Assembly: GCA_018267545.1 (NCBI GenBank) | Contig: JAFDYG010000094.1 | Span: 1-49,675 of the forward strand | From: Bacteroidota bacterium | GTDB taxonomy: Bacteria > Bacteroidota > Bacteroidia > Chitinophagales > Chitinophagaceae | Direction of reading: 5' to 3' | DNA length: 49,675 nucleotides | The notes under the pieces: generated by a model | What the model was told of the DNA's origin: nothing | Databases searched by the model: none | The model's input: the letters and a program-made list of their open reading frames with translations, nothing else | Translations under genes and position numbers: made by a program | Part shown: one piece after another, positions 30,304 through 39,558 of the stretch | How positions within the stretch are numbered: position 1 is the stretch's first letter | How the letters are laid out: each line of letters opens with the position of its first letter

Positions 30304-30927
30304 ATGCTAAAGCGCCTGATCAAGAAGCTCCTCGTCAAAGCCTACATGGCCGCCAAGATCGACTATGAGATCAAACAGGCCGCGGACAGAAAGACGTTCC
30401 TGGAGTCCGTTGCCGTCATCCATCCCGAATCGATCATCGGCGAGGATATGATCATACAGAACTCGACCGGTGACCGGACCAGGATCTCCATCGGCGCAAG
30501 ATCCTGGGTACGGGGACATCTCATGGTATTCGCACACGGCGGTAAAGTCACGATCGGAGAAGACTGTTTTATCGGTCCAGATACCAAAATCTGGTCGGCC
30601 ATCGACATCCGAATCGGCAACCGCGTGCTGATCTCGCACAACGTAAACATCCACGACAACAATTCCCACCCGCTGGATTCGAAGGAAAGACACGAAGACT
30701 TTCAACATATTTTCAAAGCGGGTCTCCGGGTGGAAAATAATTTGATGGAAAAAGAAGTTATTATCGAAGACGACGCATGGGTCGGCTTCAACTCGACCAT
30801 CCTGAAGGGAGTGCGGATAGGTAAAGGGGCGATCATCGGGTCCAACAGCATCATCACCAAGGACGTCCCCCCCTATGCCATCGTGGTCGGCAAGTCGCAG
30901 TCGGAGATCATCAGATACACTACGTAA
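30304..30927 (+). CDS. Left-handed beta-helix acyltransferase (WbbJ-like)
   Basis: A 207-residue acyltransferase of the hexapeptide-repeat family (galactoside/serine acetyltransferase-like). Hexapeptide runs are visible: IIGEDMIIQNSTGD, VTIGEDCFIGPDTKIWSAID, IRIGNRVLISHNVNIHDNN, and a C-terminal VIIEDDAWVGFNSTILKGV followed by IGKGAIIGSNS. The HDNNSHPLD loop supplies the usual catalytic His region. It probably O-acetylates a sugar of the polysaccharide. It is complete and starts 8 bases after wzt. The sugar and position cannot be told. Confidence 0.9.
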   Translation: MLKRLIKKLLVKAYMAAKIDYEIKQAADRKTFLESVAVIHPESIIGEDMIIQNSTGDRTRISIGARSWVRGHLMVFAHGGKVTIGEDCFIGPDTKIWSAIDIRIGNRVLISHNVNIHDNNSHPLDSKERHEDFQHIFKAGLRVENNLMEKEVIIEDDAWVGFNSTILKGVRIGKGAIIGSNSIITKDVPPYAIVVGKSQSEIIRYTT

Positions 30928-30948
30928 CAGGCCTTTAAAAAAGAATAA

Positions 30949-31728
30949 ATGGACATCGGATTTCACTTGAAAAAGCTCGGCTGGATGATCAGGAACTACC
31001 GGAACATCCGAACAAGCACCAGCTACCTTTCCAATCACTTCGGCGGGCCTATTACCTACGACGCAGACAGCCTGGTCACATCCAATAACTGCGATTTTAT
31101 TACCGAGCCCCGCTTCGCCAAAGCGTATGCCGCAGCCGCCGCCACCAATCCCTGGCCCGGATTTACCCTGCAATGGCGGGTTTATACGGTTTGCTGGGCG
31201 GCCGAGCACGTAAAGCGACTCGAGGGAGACTTTGTCGAATGCGGAGTCAACACCGGCGCCTATTCACGGGCCATCATCGATTACATCGACTTCAACAAGA
31301 CGGGAAAAACCTTTTTCCTGCTGGACACCTATGAGGGAATGCCCGAGCACCTGGTAAAAGAAGAGGAGAAGCAGGTTGGCGTAAGTCATTACCTGGGCTC
31401 CAACTACAAGAACGTTTATCAGCAGGTGCTCGACACATTCGCTCCTTTTAACGTAAAGGTCATCAAGGGCGTCGTCCCCGACACGCTGCCCGAATGCAAG
31501 ACCGATAAGATCTGCTTCCTGTCTATCGACATGAACTGCGTAGAACCGGAAATAGAAGCCGCTACGTATTTCTGGGATAAGATAGTACCCGGCGGCGTCA
31601 TGGTCCTCGACGACTATGGCTTCCCTATGCACATCTACCAGAAGAGGGCGTTCGACGCCTTCGCCGCGGAGAGAGGATTACAAGTACTATCCCTGCCCAC
31701 CGGTCAGGGAATTATCTTTAAAGTATGA
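30949..31728 (+). CDS. TylF/MycF-like SAM-dependent sugar O-methyltransferase
   Basis: A 259-residue methyltransferase resembling the macrocin O-methyltransferase (TylF/MycF) family. Visible blocks are GDFVECGVNTGAYSRAIIDY (motif I), FFLLDTYEGMPEHLVKEEE, LSIDMNCVEPEIEA and the metal-binding acidic pair in GGVMVLDDYGF. These enzymes methylate sugar hydroxyls using a divalent metal. A methylated sugar in the chain, or a methyl chain terminator, is likely. It starts 21 bases after the acyltransferase, and its stop overlaps the next ATG by four bases. Confidence 0.88.
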   Translation: MDIGFHLKKLGWMIRNYRNIRTSTSYLSNHFGGPITYDADSLVTSNNCDFITEPRFAKAYAAAAATNPWPGFTLQWRVYTVCWAAEHVKRLEGDFVECGVNTGAYSRAIIDYIDFNKTGKTFFLLDTYEGMPEHLVKEEEKQVGVSHYLGSNYKNVYQQVLDTFAPFNVKVIKGVVPDTLPECKTDKICFLSIDMNCVEPEIEAATYFWDKIVPGGVMVLDDYGFPMHIYQKRAFDAFAAERGLQVLSLPTGQGIIFKV

Positions 31729-32621
31729 GAATATTCGTCCTCGGGTCCGACGGCTTCATCGGCAGCAACGTCGTAAAGTATTTCAAACAGCGCGGACATG
31801 AAGTCTATAAGTCGGACATTACGCTAAAAGACGAAGAGAACTATCTGGCCCTTCACCCCGAACGCGTCAACTTCGACGAGCTGATCTCCGCCGTCAAGCC
31901 CGACGTCTGTCTGAACGCCACGGGCGCCGCCAACGTACAATTTTCCTTTCAGCAGCCGGCCCTGGACTATACCCTGAACGTCGCCAACGTCTACTGGATG
32001 CTGGAGGCGCTCCGCAAGGCCGCACCCGAGTGCCGGTTCCTCAACCTGTCCAGCGCCGCCATATACGGGAACCCCGTCAGCCTGCCCATCGCAGAAACGG
32101 CCATGATCAATCCCCTTTCCCCCTACGGGTGGCATAAGGTGTATAGCGAGCAGGTCTGTAAAGAGTTTCATACCCATTTTTCCATACGCTCGGCAAGCCT
32201 TCGCGTATTTTCCGCCTATGGCCCTGGCCTGAAGAAACAGTTGTTCTGGGACCTCTATCAAAAATTGACGAAGCCCGGTACCAAAAAGGTCGAAATGTTC
32301 GGCACCGGCGCAGAGTCGAGGGATTTTATATACGTCCGGGATATCGCCCGCGCCATCGAATGCGTTATAGAACGCGCAAGCTTCGAGGGCGAAGCGATCA
32401 ACATCGCCAGTGGGGCAGAGACGACCATCGAGGAAGCCGTGCATACGTTTAGAGACATGGCTGCCCCCGGTATCGATCTCCAGTTCAACGGCGCAGAGAA
32501 AAAAGGCGACCCCAAAAACTGGCGGGCCGATATTACTACCCTGCGCTCATTGGGCTTCGAAGCCTCGGTTAATATGAAAGAAGGACTCCAGGGTTATCTG
32601 GACTGGTTAAAAAGCTTATGA
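31725..32621 (+). CDS. NAD-dependent epimerase/dehydratase (extended SDR)
   Basis: A 298-residue extended SDR acting on a nucleotide sugar. The NAD motif is FVLGSDGFIGSNVVKYF. The active site has LNLSSAAIYGNP (Ser) and SPYGWHKVYSEQ (Tyr-x-x-x-Lys). A substrate-binding region contains ESRDFIYVRDIARAI. The product sugar is unknown; 4-epimerase, 4-reductase or dehydratase chemistry are all possible. The ATG overlaps the TylF-like stop (ATGA). It is one of three such SDRs in the operon, and the least like LegB. Confidence 0.9.
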   Translation: MRIFVLGSDGFIGSNVVKYFKQRGHEVYKSDITLKDEENYLALHPERVNFDELISAVKPDVCLNATGAANVQFSFQQPALDYTLNVANVYWMLEALRKAAPECRFLNLSSAAIYGNPVSLPIAETAMINPLSPYGWHKVYSEQVCKEFHTHFSIRSASLRVFSAYGPGLKKQLFWDLYQKLTKPGTKKVEMFGTGAESRDFIYVRDIARAIECVIERASFEGEAINIASGAETTIEEAVHTFRDMAAPGIDLQFNGAEKKGDPKNWRADITTLRSLGFEASVNMKEGLQGYLDWLKSL

Positions 32622-32625
32622 AACG

Positions 32626-33795
32626 ATGAACCCTGAATTGGTTTTTATCTGTCAGTATAAAATGGGAGGCGTTCAGAACTACTACCAGAACATGGTCAAG
32701 TCGAGCTCCTTCGATGGTTTTCGCACAAGGGTCATCTACACGAAAAGAGACGGCGATACCGAAACGCCCCTTCCTCATCTTTTCAACAGCACCGACGAGG
32801 AGCACGTCTTTAGCTACAACGAGGCAGACGGCACGTATAATAATTTTAAGGAATTAAAAAAGCTAATTTCGGACCAGCCGGGTATCGTCTTTACCAATTT
32901 CCCGCTGGAGCTGGGCTGCTTGCACGTCTATGGCAGTCGCAAGACCGTCGTCTTTGCGGTTCACGACGAATGGTATATCCAAAACGCCATCCGCTATGGC
33001 TTTTTGATCGACGTATACATCTGTCACAACCCCGGAATCTTCGAAGAGCTTCAGCGCCTCATGCCCGACCGCAGGGGCGATATCTATTATTTGCCCTATG
33101 GGATCGTACCGGCGCCCGGCGTCCGGCAAAGCAATCCCTCGGGTAAGCTAAAGGTCCTTTTTATCGGACGGCTCCACCCGCTGAAGGGGATCTTCGACAT
33201 CCCGCTGATCGACGACCAGCTAAAGAAAGCGGGCGTCCAGATCGACTGGACCATTATCGGAGACGGTCCGGCACGGGAAGAATTTCTGGGACAGATCGGC
33301 AGCCGTCCCAATTTCAACCACCTTTCCCCCGATACTTCGGAAGAGGTGCTGCAGACAGCCATGCAGAACGACGTGTTTATCCTCCCTTCGCGTCTCGAAG
33401 GGATGCCCGTCTCGCTGCTGGAGGCCATGAGCGCAGGCCTGGTTCCGGTGATCGCCGACTTCAACAAGGGGATCCGCTCCGTCGTCACCGCGGACATTGG
33501 AAGGGTGCTGCCGGTTGGCGACGTCGAAGCCTTTGCGACGGCTATCGCCGACCTCGACAAGGACAGGTCGATGCTCGACACGATGGGCCGAGCGTCACGA
33601 CAAAAGATCGAATCTTCCTTCGACGCCGTCCGCAATACCCAGGCCTACTACGAGCTGTTTAAAAAATATCAGAGCCTGAAGAGCGATAAGAAAAGTCCGC
33701 TGCCGGTCCACTATGGTACCGGCCGGCTCGACAAGCCGTATATCCCCGGCGGGCTGTTAAAAATATTTCGACACCTAAAAAAGGGCTCCGTTTAG
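32626..33795 (+). CDS. Family 4-type glycosyltransferase (GT-B)
   Basis: A 389-residue GT-B glycosyltransferase. The N-terminal domain begins LVFICQYKMGGVQNYYQNMV. The C-terminal domain has KVLFIGRLHPLKGIFDIPL, WTIIGDGPAREEFL and the donor-binding FILPSRLEGMPVSLLEAMSA. This fits retaining GT4 enzymes with the E-x7-E element. The donor and acceptor are unknown. It starts 4 bases after the epimerase. It is cytoplasmic or membrane-associated, acting on the growing lipid-linked chain. Confidence 0.92.
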   Translation: MNPELVFICQYKMGGVQNYYQNMVKSSSFDGFRTRVIYTKRDGDTETPLPHLFNSTDEEHVFSYNEADGTYNNFKELKKLISDQPGIVFTNFPLELGCLHVYGSRKTVVFAVHDEWYIQNAIRYGFLIDVYICHNPGIFEELQRLMPDRRGDIYYLPYGIVPAPGVRQSNPSGKLKVLFIGRLHPLKGIFDIPLIDDQLKKAGVQIDWTIIGDGPAREEFLGQIGSRPNFNHLSPDTSEEVLQTAMQNDVFILPSRLEGMPVSLLEAMSAGLVPVIADFNKGIRSVVTADIGRVLPVGDVEAFATAIADLDKDRSMLDTMGRASRQKIESSFDAVRNTQAYYELFKKYQSLKSDKKSPLPVHYGTGRLDKPYIPGGLLKIFRHLKKGSV

Positions 33796-33802
33796 CCGGA
33801 AG

Positions 33803-34741
33803 ATGCATACTATGAACAGATGCTTGGTAATTGGCGGCAGTGGTTTTATCGGTACACACGTAATCAGAAGACTGCTGCAGTCCGGCCGCGAGGTCTCGAT
33901 CCTGGATATCCGGGATTCCGCCGAGTTCAAGGGAAGGGTGACCTTCTTCGACAATTCCGCCCTCGGCGACGAAGACCTGGTCCGCCTGTTCGACGAGCAC
34001 GACGAGGTGGTCGACCTGGCCTATCTGAGTAATCCCAAGACCAGCTATAGCGACCCACTGAAGGACATCATCGAAAACCTGCAGAGCACGGTAAAGCTTT
34101 TTACGCTGGCGGCCGAAAGCAAGCGGCTGAAGAAATTCCTGTATGTTTCCTCGGGCGGCGCGCTTTACGGAAATACCGCCGTCGAGCTGATCGACGAAGA
34201 GCACGCGACCAATCCGATCTCGCCCTACGGCATCACCAAGCTGGCGATCGAGAAGTACGGCTTTATGTTTCGCTATTCGAAGGACTTCCCCTTCCTGGCC
34301 GTAAGACCCTCCAACGCCTATGGCCCCGGACAGGGCGCAAATAGAGGACAAGGCTTTGTCGCTCAGGCGATATACAATATTACGCACGGAGACCCCGTTG
34401 TAATCTTCGGAGCGGAAGGAACGATACGCGATTACATTTATATAACGGACCTGGCGGAAGGAATCTTCGCCGTGCTGGAAAAGGGTAGGATCGGTGAGAT
34501 GTATAACCTGGCTACCGGCGTCGGTCTGTCGAACTTGCAGATCATACGGGTGCTGGAAGAGCTTTGCGCCACCAGGGGGCTGAACGTAAAATATCAGACC
34601 CTGCCGGAACGCAAGTTCGACGTCAACAAGAATATCCTCGACTGCAGCAAGATCGAACAAGACTGTCAGTGGCGTGCAAGGGTCGGTATCACGGATGGAT
34701 TGGTTAACACCCTGGATTATTCCCTTACGAACAGGTTATGA
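33803..34741 (+). CDS. NAD-dependent epimerase (UDP-glucose 4-epimerase-like)
   Basis: A 312-residue extended SDR. The NAD-binding motif is LVIGGSGFIGTHVIRRLL. Catalytic blocks are YVSSGGALYGN and SPYGITKLAIE (Tyr-x-x-x-Lys), then VRPSNAYGPGQG and a late RDYIYITDLAEGI. This is closest to GalE-like sugar epimerases. Start at ATG 33803 or at the internal ATG 33812 (MNRCLV); the latter places the NAD motif nearer the terminus. Its stop overlaps the following glycosyltransferase ATG by four bases. Substrate unknown. Confidence 0.9.
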   Translation: MHTMNRCLVIGGSGFIGTHVIRRLLQSGREVSILDIRDSAEFKGRVTFFDNSALGDEDLVRLFDEHDEVVDLAYLSNPKTSYSDPLKDIIENLQSTVKLFTLAAESKRLKKFLYVSSGGALYGNTAVELIDEEHATNPISPYGITKLAIEKYGFMFRYSKDFPFLAVRPSNAYGPGQGANRGQGFVAQAIYNITHGDPVVIFGAEGTIRDYIYITDLAEGIFAVLEKGRIGEMYNLATGVGLSNLQIIRVLEELCATRGLNVKYQTLPERKFDVNKNILDCSKIEQDCQWRARVGITDGLVNTLDYSLTNRL

Positions 34742-35928
34742 GAATTCTTATCGTCGGCATGCCCTTTAGTATTCATATAGTCAGGTGGATCAGCCTGATC
34801 GACAAAAAGGAGCATGAGGTCCATTTCTTTAGCTCGTTCTACTATGCCAAGCCGCACGCGGCGCTTTCCGACGTTATTTTTCACGACTATCCCGATAACT
34901 TCGCCGATAGATTAAAAGGCAAGTCTACTTACCGTACCTTCTCGAACAAAAAACGCCCCATCGACAGTTCTTTTTTCTGGAAATGGATGGAGAAGGGTTC
35001 GAGATTTTTAAAATACAGAAAGGATCACCTGGCCTGCCTGGCGCAGACGATCGAATCGATACGCCCGGACGTGGTTCATACCATGGAAAGCCAGCACGCG
35101 GGCTACCTGATGAGCGAATACGTTCAATCCAACCAGGGGCCCAAACCCTTTTGGATTCACACGACCTTCGGGATTGACCTGGACTATTTCCAGTATTTCC
35201 CGGAGCACAAGAAGAAGCTCGAAAAGATGTTCACCGGAATCGACCTGTACCTGGCCGAAGGCGACCGCGATATAAATCTGGCAAGAGGACTGGGGTTCAA
35301 GGGACGGGTACAGAAATTTCCTTCAGCCGGCGGGGGATATGACCTCGGAAAATTTTCCGGAAACCACGGCCTGGCGCCTTCCAAAAGAAAGCTAATTTTG
35401 GTAAAGGGCTATCAGGATTCCGTAAGAAGAGGCCTCTCGGCGATTCGCTCCCTCGTCCTGTGTAAGGACGTCCTGCAGCATTTCGACGTGGTGGTCTACT
35501 CCTGTGCAAACGAAGTAAAAGATTATATTCAGTATATCAACTCGAAAGAAGGTATGAACATCGGCATGTACGAGTCGACCGGCTACGACGAGTGGCTGAA
35601 GACTCTTTCGAATGCCAGGATTTCCGTCACCTGCAACCTGAGCGACGGCATCCCTTCCTCTCTTTTCGAGTCGATGCTGATGGGGGTATTTCCCGTTCAG
35701 TCTTACGCGACCTGTGCGGACGAATGGATCGAGCACGGCAAGACCGGACTCTTTATACCCCCGGAAGACCCGGAAGTCATCGCCGCGGCTATCCGCCAGG
35801 CTTTGACGGACGATAGCCTGGTCGACGGCGCGGCTCCTCTGAACTATGAGAAAGTCGCTTCGGCATTGTCCAGTGATAAGGTTCAGACAGACGTACGTAA
35901 TCTATACACGCAAGCAGTTAATTCATAA
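34738..35928 (+). CDS. Glycosyltransferase (GT4-like, GT-B fold)
   Basis: A 396-residue predicted GT-B glycosyltransferase. It begins MRILIVGMPFSIHIVRWISL, which matches the typical start of surface-sugar GT4 enzymes. It continues with IRPDVVHTMESQHAGYL, then the donor-domain NARISVTCNLSDGIPSSLFE and the C-terminal GLFIPPEDPEVIAAAI. The usual E-x7-E is present in a modified form (S-D-G-I-P-S-S-L-F-E-S-M-L-M-G). It lies between an epimerase (ATGA overlap) and a methyltransferase. Donor unknown. Confidence 0.88.
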   Translation: MRILIVGMPFSIHIVRWISLIDKKEHEVHFFSSFYYAKPHAALSDVIFHDYPDNFADRLKGKSTYRTFSNKKRPIDSSFFWKWMEKGSRFLKYRKDHLACLAQTIESIRPDVVHTMESQHAGYLMSEYVQSNQGPKPFWIHTTFGIDLDYFQYFPEHKKKLEKMFTGIDLYLAEGDRDINLARGLGFKGRVQKFPSAGGGYDLGKFSGNHGLAPSKRKLILVKGYQDSVRRGLSAIRSLVLCKDVLQHFDVVVYSCANEVKDYIQYINSKEGMNIGMYESTGYDEWLKTLSNARISVTCNLSDGIPSSLFESMLMGVFPVQSYATCADEWIEHGKTGLFIPPEDPEVIAAAIRQALTDDSLVDGAAPLNYEKVASALSSDKVQTDVRNLYTQAVNS

Positions 35929-35952
35929 TTCCTATATTTTTAAACCTTTCAC

Positions 35953-36699
35953 ATGACACTCTTAAGGCCTTTGAAAGAGACCATATCCCAAAGATGCATA
36001 ACGCGGTTTTCCAGGATGAACCGTCTTGGATTAAGCGTCAACTATATAAAGGGAGAGGGCATTGAGATCGGCGCGCTCAATCTTCCTATGTTCGTCCGTC
36101 CCGGCGTAAAGGTCCGGTACGTAGACCGCATCAGCGCGGAGGAACACGCCAAGATCTTCCCCGATATGCCCCTGAAGTCCATGGTTCACGTAGACATTAT
36201 CGACAACGGGGAAACGCTTCAAACGGTAGGCGCCGCTACACAGGATTTTGTCATCGCCAATCACTTCATCGAGCACTGCCAGAACCCGGCAATGACCATC
36301 GAAAATTTATTACGGGTCCTGAAGAAAGGCGGCGTCCTCTTCATGGCTATCCCGGATAAACGCTACACCTTCGATATCGACCGGGACCTGACGGACATGG
36401 AGCACTTCATCCGCGATTACCGGGAAGGTCCCGCATGGTCGGAAGAGTCGCACTACCAGGACTTCGTAAGAAAAACTGAATGGTCCAAGAATGCCAAGAA
36501 CGATGAAGACATCGCAAAAACCATCCAGCACCTGAAGGATATCAATTTCTCGATCCACTTTCACGTCTGGTCCCACCCGACGATGATCGACTTCTTCCAG
36601 ATGCTTCGGAAAGAGCTCCGCTTCCCATTCGAAATAGAAATGACAATGGCCCCCCTGCCGGGTAGTAATGAAGGCATATTCATCTTAAAAAAGTTATGA
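35953..36699 (+). CDS. Class I SAM-dependent methyltransferase domain protein
   Basis: A 248-residue protein. YIKGEGIEIGALNLPMFV stands in the place of the SAM motif I. DFVIANHFIEHCQNPAMTIE and LLRVLKKGGVLFMAIPDKR match the Methyltransf_11-like motifs II and III seen in capsule-locus proteins. The E-I-G-A-L-N-x-P opening is common in sugar or lipid methyltransferases beside glycosyltransferases. It could modify the polysaccharide or its terminus. It starts 24 bases after the glycosyltransferase and overlaps the next gene by four bases. Confidence 0.85.
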   Translation: MTLLRPLKETISQRCITRFSRMNRLGLSVNYIKGEGIEIGALNLPMFVRPGVKVRYVDRISAEEHAKIFPDMPLKSMVHVDIIDNGETLQTVGAATQDFVIANHFIEHCQNPAMTIENLLRVLKKGGVLFMAIPDKRYTFDIDRDLTDMEHFIRDYREGPAWSEESHYQDFVRKTEWSKNAKNDEDIAKTIQHLKDINFSIHFHVWSHPTMIDFFQMLRKELRFPFEIEMTMAPLPGSNEGIFILKKL

Positions 36700-37784
36700 T
36701 AAACGTTACCAAAGCTTTTCTGCCGCCGCTAGAAGAATATACCAAATATCTCCAGGGTATCTGGGACAGGTGTCATCTCACCAACCATGGCCCGCTCGTA
36801 AACGAGCTGGAGGAGAAGCTCAGAGAATATCTTGGCGTCAAACATTTTTTCTTTGTCAATAATGGCACCATCGCCCTTCAGATCGCCATCAAGGCCCTGA
36901 ACCTGGGAGGAGAGATCATCACCACTCCTTTCTCGTACGTGGCGACAACCTCTTCCATCGTCTGGGAAAATGCGCAGCCGGTCTTCGTGGACATCCACCC
37001 CGAAACGCTGACCATTGACGTGGATAAGATAGAGGCGGCCATCACCCCGAGTACTTCGGCCATCCTGGTCACACACGTATACGGTATCCCCTGCGACGTA
37101 GAGAAGATAAAGGAAATCGCAGACCGCCGGGGTCTGAAAGTGATCTATGACGCGGCGCACGCCTTTGGCGTCAAGTATAAGGGAAAGTCCCTGCTGGAAT
37201 ATGGCGACATCTCCACTCTTAGCTTCCACGCGACCAAGCTCTTCCATACCGTGGAAGGCGGCGGGATCGTCACCAATGACGACGAGCTGATGCACCGCAT
37301 TTCCTATATGAGGAACTTCGGCCACAAAGGCCAGGAAGACTTCTGGGGCCTTGGTGTCAACGGCAAGAACAGCGAGATGCACGCCGCCATGGGACTTTGC
37401 GTGATGCCCTATATCTCCGAGATCCTCGCGAAGCGCAAAGAGCTTTCCGAGACCTACGATAAACATTTTTCTTCCATGGGTGTCCGCATCCAGCGGCCCA
37501 CGGTACCGCCCGGTACCGAATACAACTACGCCTACTATCCCGTGCTATTCGAGACCGAAAAACAACTGGTCTCGGTGAAGAATGTATTGAATGCGGCCTA
37601 TATCCATCCCCGCCGCTATTTCTATCCTTCCCTGCACACGTTACCCTACCTGAAAGACAAAATCAGCTTGCCTGTGACCGAATCCGCTTCCGCCCGCGTG
37701 CTTTGCCTGCCCCTTTTCCATGAGCTGACGGCAGACAGCATTAGAAGAATCTGCGCTATCATAGCGGAAATCCTTAAATATTGA
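36696..37784 (+). CDS. DegT/DnrJ/EryC1/StrS aminotransferase
   Basis: A 362-residue sugar aminotransferase that converts a 4- or 3-keto nucleotide sugar to an amino sugar using PLP and glutamate. Visible blocks are VNNGTIALQIAIKAL, TTPFSYVATTSSIVWENAQP, VIYDAAHAFGVKY and SFHATKLFHTVEGG with the PLP Lys181. A late Y-Y-P-V-L block follows. It is paired with the NeuD/PglD-like acetyltransferase 4 bases downstream, so together they could produce an N-acylated amino sugar. It is distinct from the LegC gene further on. Confidence 0.93.
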   Translation: MINVTKAFLPPLEEYTKYLQGIWDRCHLTNHGPLVNELEEKLREYLGVKHFFFVNNGTIALQIAIKALNLGGEIITTPFSYVATTSSIVWENAQPVFVDIHPETLTIDVDKIEAAITPSTSAILVTHVYGIPCDVEKIKEIADRRGLKVIYDAAHAFGVKYKGKSLLEYGDISTLSFHATKLFHTVEGGGIVTNDDELMHRISYMRNFGHKGQEDFWGLGVNGKNSEMHAAMGLCVMPYISEILAKRKELSETYDKHFSSMGVRIQRPTVPPGTEYNYAYYPVLFETEKQLVSVKNVLNAAYIHPRRYFYPSLHTLPYLKDKISLPVTESASARVLCLPLFHELTADSIRRICAIIAEILKY

Positions 37785-37788
37785 TTTC

Positions 37789-38406
37789 ATGATCATATTA
37801 GGCGCCGGAGGGCATGCAAGAGAAATCATCGGTGTGCTCTCCGAGCTGGAGGAATTGGAAAACCTCTGTCTGTATGATGACGTCACCCCGCATCCGCAGG
37901 CGACGCTGTACGACCGTTTTCCAATATTGGCCACAAAAGCCGCGGCTGCCGAAGCCCTGGCAAAAGACCCGCGCTTCCTCCTCGGCGTCGGTAAACCCGC
38001 CCTGCGCAAGAAGCTGTCGGACGATTTCAAATCGCGGGGAGGCCGGTTGACCTCGGTCATCTCCCCCTTTGCCCGCATCGGACGCTTCAACGTATCGCTT
38101 GGCGATGGCCTCAACATCATGACGGGCGCCGTCCTGACCTCGGACATCGTCATCGGCGAAGGCACCCTTATCCATATCAACGTAACCGTTCACCACGACT
38201 GTATAATCGGAGACTACTGCGAGCTGTCCCCGGGATGTCATATCCTCGGCAAGGCAGAGATCGGCCACCTGACCTCCATCGGCAGCGGCGCCGTCGTCCT
38301 GCCGGGTGTGAAAGTCGGTAGTCGGGTAATAGTCGGTGCAGGAGCCGTTGTGACATCCAATATTCCGGACGGTGTCACCGTTAAAGGAGTCCCCGCGAAA
38401 ATTTAA
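37789..38406 (+). CDS. NeuD/PglD-family sugar acetyltransferase (LegH candidate)
   Basis: A 205-residue acetyltransferase with the family's Rossmann-like N-terminus (MIILGAGGHAREIIGVLSEL). The left-handed beta-helix follows (HINVTVHHDCIIGDYCELSP, GHLTSIGSGAVVLPGVKVGS). This architecture is shared by NeuD, PglD and LegH. In the legionaminate pathway LegH acetylates the 4-amino group after LegC, and no other such gene is seen near LegB/LegC. It is therefore the best LegH candidate, though it could instead serve the adjoining DegT enzyme. The catalytic His lies in the HHDC stretch. Confidence 0.88.
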   Translation: MIILGAGGHAREIIGVLSELEELENLCLYDDVTPHPQATLYDRFPILATKAAAAEALAKDPRFLLGVGKPALRKKLSDDFKSRGGRLTSVISPFARIGRFNVSLGDGLNIMTGAVLTSDIVIGEGTLIHINVTVHHDCIIGDYCELSPGCHILGKAEIGHLTSIGSGAVVLPGVKVGSRVIVGAGAVVTSNIPDGVTVKGVPAKI

Positions 38407-38409
38407 ATT

Positions 38410-39555
38410 ATGACCATTATCCGGAAGACCGTCCATTCTATCAATCGCACCGGCAGACTCCTGCTCAAGCCGCGCGCCTGGAAAAGGCTTCGCGTTGAAT
38501 CCGGGGTACGGCGTCAGCAGAACAGGGCAATCCGCCTGCTGGACCGCAAGACGGACCGGCTTATCGTCTTCCTCGTTCCCGGTGCGGACAAGCTTACCGG
38601 GGCCGAACGCATTTCCGGAGGCATCATCTCCATCACCTCGCTAAAGGAAGAGTCCGGTCTGCTAAAAGAGGTCCATGGGGCAGAGGTGATCCTCTGCACG
38701 ATGCCCGAAGAATATTTGTTATTCCAGCATAAGCTGTTCGCCAATAATAGCCCCGTGTTCCGCTTCCCCCAGCTGCGGCAGCATTTTTCCCACGTAAAGG
38801 AAGTGCTGTTCCACCTGCCGGAATTTTGCAGCCGCGACTTTATAGGGATGCTCGACAAAAAAGATCGGGAATGGATCGCCGGTCTGCAGAAGGTCCACAT
38901 CAACGTGCTCAACCAGAATATCCTGCTGATGCCTTCCGTGGAGGAGCTGCACGGTCTGAAGGAGATCGCCCACCAGCTGACCATGACCACGGCCCACCAG
39001 CGGTACTGTACGCCGGTCCAGCGCCAGCACTACGGAGTGCCCCTGCACAAGTTCTCGGTGTGGATTAGCCCGGAAAAATATACGTTCAAAAAATACAAGG
39101 ATAAGGAAAACCTGATCGTCGTGTCCCCCGATGGACACCCGATGCGCGATACGGTGCTCGAACGGCTGAATGCAATACCGGGTCTGCGCGTGCAGATCAT
39201 CCGCAACCTCACCTACGAGGAGTTCAAGGCCACGGTCGCCAAAGCGAAGTGGACCCTCACCTTCGGAGAAGGTCTGGACGCTTATATCATCGAGCCCATC
39301 TTCAGCGGCGCGATTGGCTTCGCCGTTTATAACGAAGACTTCTTTACCCCCGATTTCAAAGACCTGCCGACCCTGTACTCCTCCTACGATGAGCTGCTGG
39401 CCAGAATAGCCGGCGACATCGAAAGGCTGGACAAGGAAGCCGCTTTTGAACCCTATCAGAAAGAACAATACGATATCCTGACCAAGTATTATAGCTTTTC
39501 CGAATACCGGAGCAACCTCCGTTTATTTTACGAAGGCAAATACACATTCCAATAG
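38410..39555 (+). CDS. Uncharacterised glycosyltransferase-like protein
   Basis: A 381-residue protein without a family that I recognise. The first 60 residues are basic (Arg-rich, MTIIRKTVHSINRTGRLLL), followed by alternating strands. A second half resembles a GT-B donor domain: LIVVSPDGHPMRDTVLERLN, then AKWTLTFGEGLDAYIIEPIF with SGAIGFAVYNEDFF, which has the look of the E-x7-E region. No signal peptide or membrane segments. Its place between a LegH-like gene and a GT2 gene (gap of 3 bases to each side) suggests a role in chain synthesis. Confidence 0.6.
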   Translation: MTIIRKTVHSINRTGRLLLKPRAWKRLRVESGVRRQQNRAIRLLDRKTDRLIVFLVPGADKLTGAERISGGIISITSLKEESGLLKEVHGAEVILCTMPEEYLLFQHKLFANNSPVFRFPQLRQHFSHVKEVLFHLPEFCSRDFIGMLDKKDREWIAGLQKVHINVLNQNILLMPSVEELHGLKEIAHQLTMTTAHQRYCTPVQRQHYGVPLHKFSVWISPEKYTFKKYKDKENLIVVSPDGHPMRDTVLERLNAIPGLRVQIIRNLTYEEFKATVAKAKWTLTFGEGLDAYIIEPIFSGAIGFAVYNEDFFTPDFKDLPTLYSSYDELLARIAGDIERLDKEAAFEPYQKEQYDILTKYYSFSEYRSNLRLFYEGKYTFQ

Positions 39556-39558
39556 TTG

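Noticed and set aside
33659-34660. 333-residue minus-strand frame opposite the GalE-like gene
   Set aside because: The forward frame has clear NAD and YxxxK motifs and operon coupling.
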